Positions 60,387 to 64,000 of a stretch of DNA of 64,000 nucleotides are shown here, piece by piece. Under the pieces are notes generated by a model. It saw only the letters and a program-made list of their open reading frames with translations, did no database searches and was not told the origin of the DNA. How positions within the stretch are numbered: position 1 is the first letter of the stretch; every line of letters starts with the position of its first letter. The translations under genes were made by a program, and so were the position numbers. Origin of the DNA: Botryosphaeria dothidea (taxonomy: Eukaryota > Ascomycota > Dothideomycetes > Botryosphaeriales > Botryosphaeriaceae); contig WWBZ02000001.1 of the NCBI GenBank assembly GCA_011503125.2, positions 3,906,001 to 3,970,000 on the forward strand, in the 5' to 3' direction.

Positions 60387-61263
60387 CTACACCCGCACAC
60401 CACCATCCTTCCCGCAATCCCAACCCTTGCCCTCATCATCGACCAAAAACAGCGCCGCAGCCACCGCCTTGACCACCACGCTGACCAGCAGCGCCAACCC
60501 GGACCCCCTGCCCTTGAACGCCGCCGCGCCCGCGAAGCTGCCCGAGATCAGCGCGAGCAGGAAGCCCGCCCGCCTGTTCCTGCTGCGGTTCTTCGCCACG
60601 CCCGCGAGATTGCCCGGGTCGATGCAGATGTCTACCCACGCTGCCGTCGCCATCGCCGTCGTCATGTCCGTCACCTTCAGCTCGCGCACCATGGCCACCT
60701 GCGCGCCGGCCGCGAGCGCGAGCAGCGCGAGCACGGCCTTGCCCAGCGCGGTGGCGTTGGTCGTCGCGGCGTGCGGGTGGCGGTGCTGCAGCGCCGCGGC
60801 GGCGGCGCTCAGGGCCGTCTGGGCGAGGCTGGAGGCGAGGAGCCACCAGCGCGCGTGCGTCGCGCGCAGGAGGTTGGCGAGCTGGCCGAAGGCGAGGACG
60901 CCGCCGAGGAAGCAGCCGAGCGAGAGGAGGATGGTCGGGACGGACAGCATGAGGGAGGAGGCGCGGTCGTCGAGCAGGCCGACGGCGAGCATGACCGTGT
61001 TGCCTGCAGGGCTTGTTAGGTGCGGCGGGCGCCCGGGGAGCTGGTGCGGGCTCACCTGTCTGGTTGGAGGCGAAGCATTGGAAGTCCGGGTAGGAGACGG
61101 CGTCTTGGATGCCGATGGCGAAGGCGAGGAGCAGGAGGTTGAGTTCGAGCAGGTGGGAGCGAGGGTTGATGTCGCGGCGGAGGAAGTCTGCCAAGGCCTT
61201 TCCCGGTTTGGTGATGCAGGGGAGTTTGGGTTTGGACCGGCCTTCCATTGCGATGAGGTGCAT
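60387..61263 (-). CDS. DUF1275 (YoaK-like) membrane protein
   Basis: Small multi-pass membrane protein of unknown transport or structural role. Exons 61263-61056 and 61003-60387 give 274 residues. Family landmarks are NLLLLAFAIGIQDAVSYPDFQCFASNQTGNTV and, near the middle, TDMTTAMATAAWVDI. About six hydrophobic helices are visible, and the intron lies inside QTGNTV. A second ATG at 61245 is equally plausible. The last helices are Ala/Val-rich and the tail short. Confidence 0.9.
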
Positions 61264-61445
61264 AAACGTTTGAGATTGACGCTCAGGTTAAGTCTAATTG
61301 AATCAAGGTTATACACTTATAGGGTATGTGGTACGGTTTCTACATGATGGGCCAATGGGAAAGGGACTCGCCGAGCTTCGGGGACCTTACGTGCAGACGG
61401 CGATGTCTTGATAGACGGCGTCCTCGGCCAAGATCTCTCCTGATC

Positions 61446-62544
61446 TCAGCCAAGGAAAAATGCTGTCAGGATGCCGCTGCCAAACATTGCCGCAACGCTG
61501 ACGAAGCTTGCCCAGGAAAAGGTGACCAGTCCACTGATTCCATGTCCCGATGTACATCCTCCTGCCACACGAGCACCGAACACCATGACCAGCCCGCCGA
61601 AGAAGGCTGACACGGCCGAAACATCTCCACTTCCAGCCACGATTGCGTCAATCGCTGACTGCGGCGCTGCCCTCGTCACCAGCGCACTGCTGGAGAGGAT
61701 ACCCGCCGCGAACACCAGGGATGGAGTGCAACGTGACGCAGCACCACCGAGACCGACCACACTGTAAATTGCTTGCGCAGCATTCTCATAAGCAGTAGAC
61801 ACGCCAATCGTGTGTCTCGTCAAAAGAACCGTCGCCGCCTGCGCACCACCAATCATACAACCACCAACAATCGGCGTTACAAGACCTGCACCGCTACCTT
61901 CATCACCACCCAAGGTATTCGCCAACTGAATAAACAACACACACATCACCTCCCAAGCCAGTAGCAGCACATTGGTGCTGAGTCCAAAGGAGCCTTGCAA
62001 CGTGGGTTCTTCGGCGGAGCTGGTGGACGCCGACTTGTTGAGAGGTGTGGTCTCAGTCGGCGCGTCGTCCCGCTTGGGATGTAGGATGGGAGAAAGTGCG
62101 AGGTGCGCGAGGCCGCCGGCCACGCCGCCCAGAACCACGTAGAGACCGCTGCGGAGACCTGAAGCCATCTGAACCAGTGATGTGCCTGGGCAGGCCCCTG
62201 TGAGAGCCATGCCCATTCCGAGGAGTGCGCCGCCGATGAGGTTGCCGTCGTAGGTAAAGAGACCAAGGTACCGCGGGACCCGAGGCTTGATCGGTGCGAA
62301 GCTTAGGCGGTCTGCGAGATGTACTGCAAGGCTGCGGAAACACTTGTGATAAGTATGAGAGGTACGGTGGCAAGTGTTGGACGACTTACGCTCCAGATGC
62401 GCTCGCGGCGACGAAGATCTTGAGCATAGTGAAATCTGCCAGGTGCATCTGAGCCCTGATAAGGGCAGGCGAGTAGATGCCGGCGGCGGAGAGGGCTGAT
62501 CCGAAGAGCGCTCCGGCTGTGAATTCGCCAGCGATGCTCGACAT
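61446..62544 (-). CDS. YeeE/YedE-family sulfur-compound transporter
   Basis: Probably moves thiosulfate or a related sulfur species across a membrane; bacterial YeeE/TsuA is a thiosulfate importer. Exons 62544-62390 and 62331-61446 give 346 residues. Two repeats of the family signature are present: FTAGALFGSALSAAGIYSP/GMGMALTGACPGTSLVQ in the first half, and GGLVMVFGARVAGGCTSGHGISG in the second, with the conserved Cys in GACPGT and GGCTSGH. A charged loop (KRDDAPTETTPLNKS) separates the halves. It is divergent from the persulfide dioxygenase over 332 bases. Confidence 0.92.
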
Positions 62545-62876
62545 GGTGGCGATATCGGGATGATGTCAGCGTAATAGGTACCGAGTCTGCATTCAAAGTT
62601 GTGCTCTGAAATTTCGTGCTTTATACTGAATGAACGAGTGCTCGATTGGAAGTTGGGTGGTGAGAGTAAGTACATGGCTGTGCGTATCCGGAGATCAGTG
62701 GTCGCCGAAAAGAGGTCGCCGAGAGGGTTCAGATGGTCGCCGACATTAGCACGCCTCAGCACGCAACGCCGTCGTACCCTTGGCATCTAGCGTAGATAAA
62801 CCGTGCATTAAAAAGAGGCTATCTGGAGCTATCTCTCGTGCCATAGCTGATCTGGTCTCGCTAATCTCTAGCCAAA
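62545..62876. promoter_or_regulatory. Divergent promoter, sulfur transporter and persulfide dioxygenase
   Basis: 332 bases between the two start codons, suggesting co-regulation. No specific site is recognised. Confidence 0.5.
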
Positions 62877-63818
62877 ATGACCACATCCGCTTCGGCCATG
62901 ATGTCTTCTAAACTTCAACCAATCATCCACACACACTTCGAGCGCGTTACCGGCACATGGCAGTACATTGTGGCGGATCCGAGTTCCAACCACGCGGTCG
63001 TGATCGACCCCGTCCTCGATTTTGACCCCACAAAAAATGCAATCTTAACCACTTCGGCGGATCTCCTTCTTTCCAGCGTCGCCGAGAACGGCTACACAGT
63101 GGACCGCATCCTCGAAACCCATGCCCACGCTGATCACATCACCGCAGCGCACTACTTGAGAACTCAACTTGGAATGAAGCAGTCCTCCGTGCCTCAAGTA
63201 TGCATCGGCGAGGGCATCTCCTCCGTGCAGGCTTTGTTCGCCAAGAAATACGGACTCCCCGAAAATGAGTGGAGGAACTCATTCGACCACACCTTCGCCG
63301 ACGGAGAGAAGTTCCGGATAGGAGCGCTCGAAGCACAAGTCGTCCACCTCCCAGGACACACGCCCGACCACGTCGGATACCTCGTCGGGGATAACGTCTT
63401 CTGCGGCGACTCCATCTTCAACCCGGACATCGGTTCCGCGCGGACCGACTTTCCACAGGGTTCCGCAAGCAGTCTCTGGCAGAGCATGTGCAAGCTTTTG
63501 TCTCTTCCGCCGCACTACCGGCTCTACACCGGCCACGACTACCCGCCGAAGGACCGTGTTCATGATGGCACTGAGGGACAGCCCCGTCCGTTCGCCACAG
63601 TGGAGGAACACAGGCAGAACAACAAGCACGTCAAGGATGGCACGAGTGAGGAGGATTTCGTCAGCTGGCGGACAGAGCGCGATGCGTCTTTGGCGAATCC
63701 CCGGCTCATTCACCAGTCTCTACAATTCAACATTCGCGCTGGACGCCCGCCAACTATCTCTCCTGACGGTACACGCGTTCTTCACATGCCGCTGGATGTT
63801 CCGGAGCATGTATTTTGA
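62877..63818 (+). CDS. ETHE1-like persulfide dioxygenase (metallo-beta-lactamase fold)
   Basis: Oxidises glutathione persulfide to sulfite, a step of sulfide detoxification. Single exon of 313 residues. The metal motif THAHADH is at about residue 82, with HLPGHTPDH and CGDSIFNPDIG supplying further ligands, and YTGHDYPP the last His, as in ETHE1/Blh proteins. PVLDFDP and FNIRAGRPP are additional family marks. No strong mitochondrial presequence is seen; ATGs at 62898 and 62901 are alternatives. The stop is followed by 182 bases to the window end without a gene. Confidence 0.93.
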   Translation: MTTSASAMMSSKLQPIIHTHFERVTGTWQYIVADPSSNHAVVIDPVLDFDPTKNAILTTSADLLLSSVAENGYTVDRILETHAHADHITAAHYLRTQLGMKQSSVPQVCIGEGISSVQALFAKKYGLPENEWRNSFDHTFADGEKFRIGALEAQVVHLPGHTPDHVGYLVGDNVFCGDSIFNPDIGSARTDFPQGSASSLWQSMCKLLSLPPHYRLYTGHDYPPKDRVHDGTEGQPRPFATVEEHRQNNKHVKDGTSEEDFVSWRTERDASLANPRLIHQSLQFNIRAGRPPTISPDGTRVLHMPLDVPEHVF

Positions 63819-64000
63819 ACACATCTTTTCAAAGATTCCCCGCAACTGTTTGTTTTCATGTGGGATTTTTGCTTTACGTCGGCGTTCGATTATGATTCAC
63901 GATACCTGAATTTCAAATGCCAATTTCTCAAGACTCCGTGTCATTCAAGTGATGTGCTCGGCCCAAGTCACTGCGGACCGGCCGATCTGCCGTTCGGAAT

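Overview
The window is nuclear DNA of a filamentous ascomycete (Pezizomycotina). Genes carry short 45-75 nt GT-AG introns, and the content includes fungal P450s, Zn2Cys6 regulators, RTA1-type and DUF1996 proteins, a hevein-domain secreted protein and a NACHT-ankyrin NLR relic. A rhamnogalacturonan lyase suggests a plant-associated lifestyle. I cannot name the species.

Positions 1 to about 30,000 look like one terpenoid biosynthetic gene cluster, cut at the left edge. In order it holds a GGPP synthase (partial), a P450, a stand-alone class I terpene cyclase resembling the cyclase half of fusicoccadiene-type chimeric synthases, HMG-CoA synthase, a second P450, a small SnoaL/NTF2-like protein, a 14-TM MFS transporter, an AflR-like Zn2Cys6 regulator, a short HMG-CoA reductase, mevalonate kinase, FPP synthase, acetoacetyl-CoA thiolase and an atypical SDR. 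The cluster therefore carries its own copies of much of the route acetyl-CoA -> acetoacetyl-CoA -> HMG-CoA -> mevalonate -> phosphomevalonate and FPP -> GGPP, followed by cyclisation and oxidation. Phosphomevalonate kinase, mevalonate diphosphate decarboxylase and IPP isomerase are not in the window. A 7-mer ACTTCGG/CCGAAGT is over-represented in the cluster's intergenic DNA and is a candidate regulator site.

From 30 to 42 kb are a GXWXG/DUF4334 protein, a third P450, a coiled-coil protein and a long decayed NLR gene (hydrolase-NACHT-ankyrin) with three apparent lesions. From 42 to 46 kb, a PL4 rhamnogalacturonan lyase and an L-rhamnose mutarotase form a small rhamnose/pectin locus. From 46 to 58 kb are a chitin-binding secreted protein, an RTA1 membrane protein, a DUF1996 protein, a second Zn2Cys6 factor and a PMC1-type Ca2+-ATPase. 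At the right end are a DUF1275 membrane protein and a divergent pair, a YeeE/YedE sulfur transporter and an ETHE1-like persulfide dioxygenase, which recalls bacterial sulfide-detoxification operons.

Exon boundaries were placed by eye from GT-AG sites, reading frame and family conservation. Nearly all models close in frame; the exceptions are stated.
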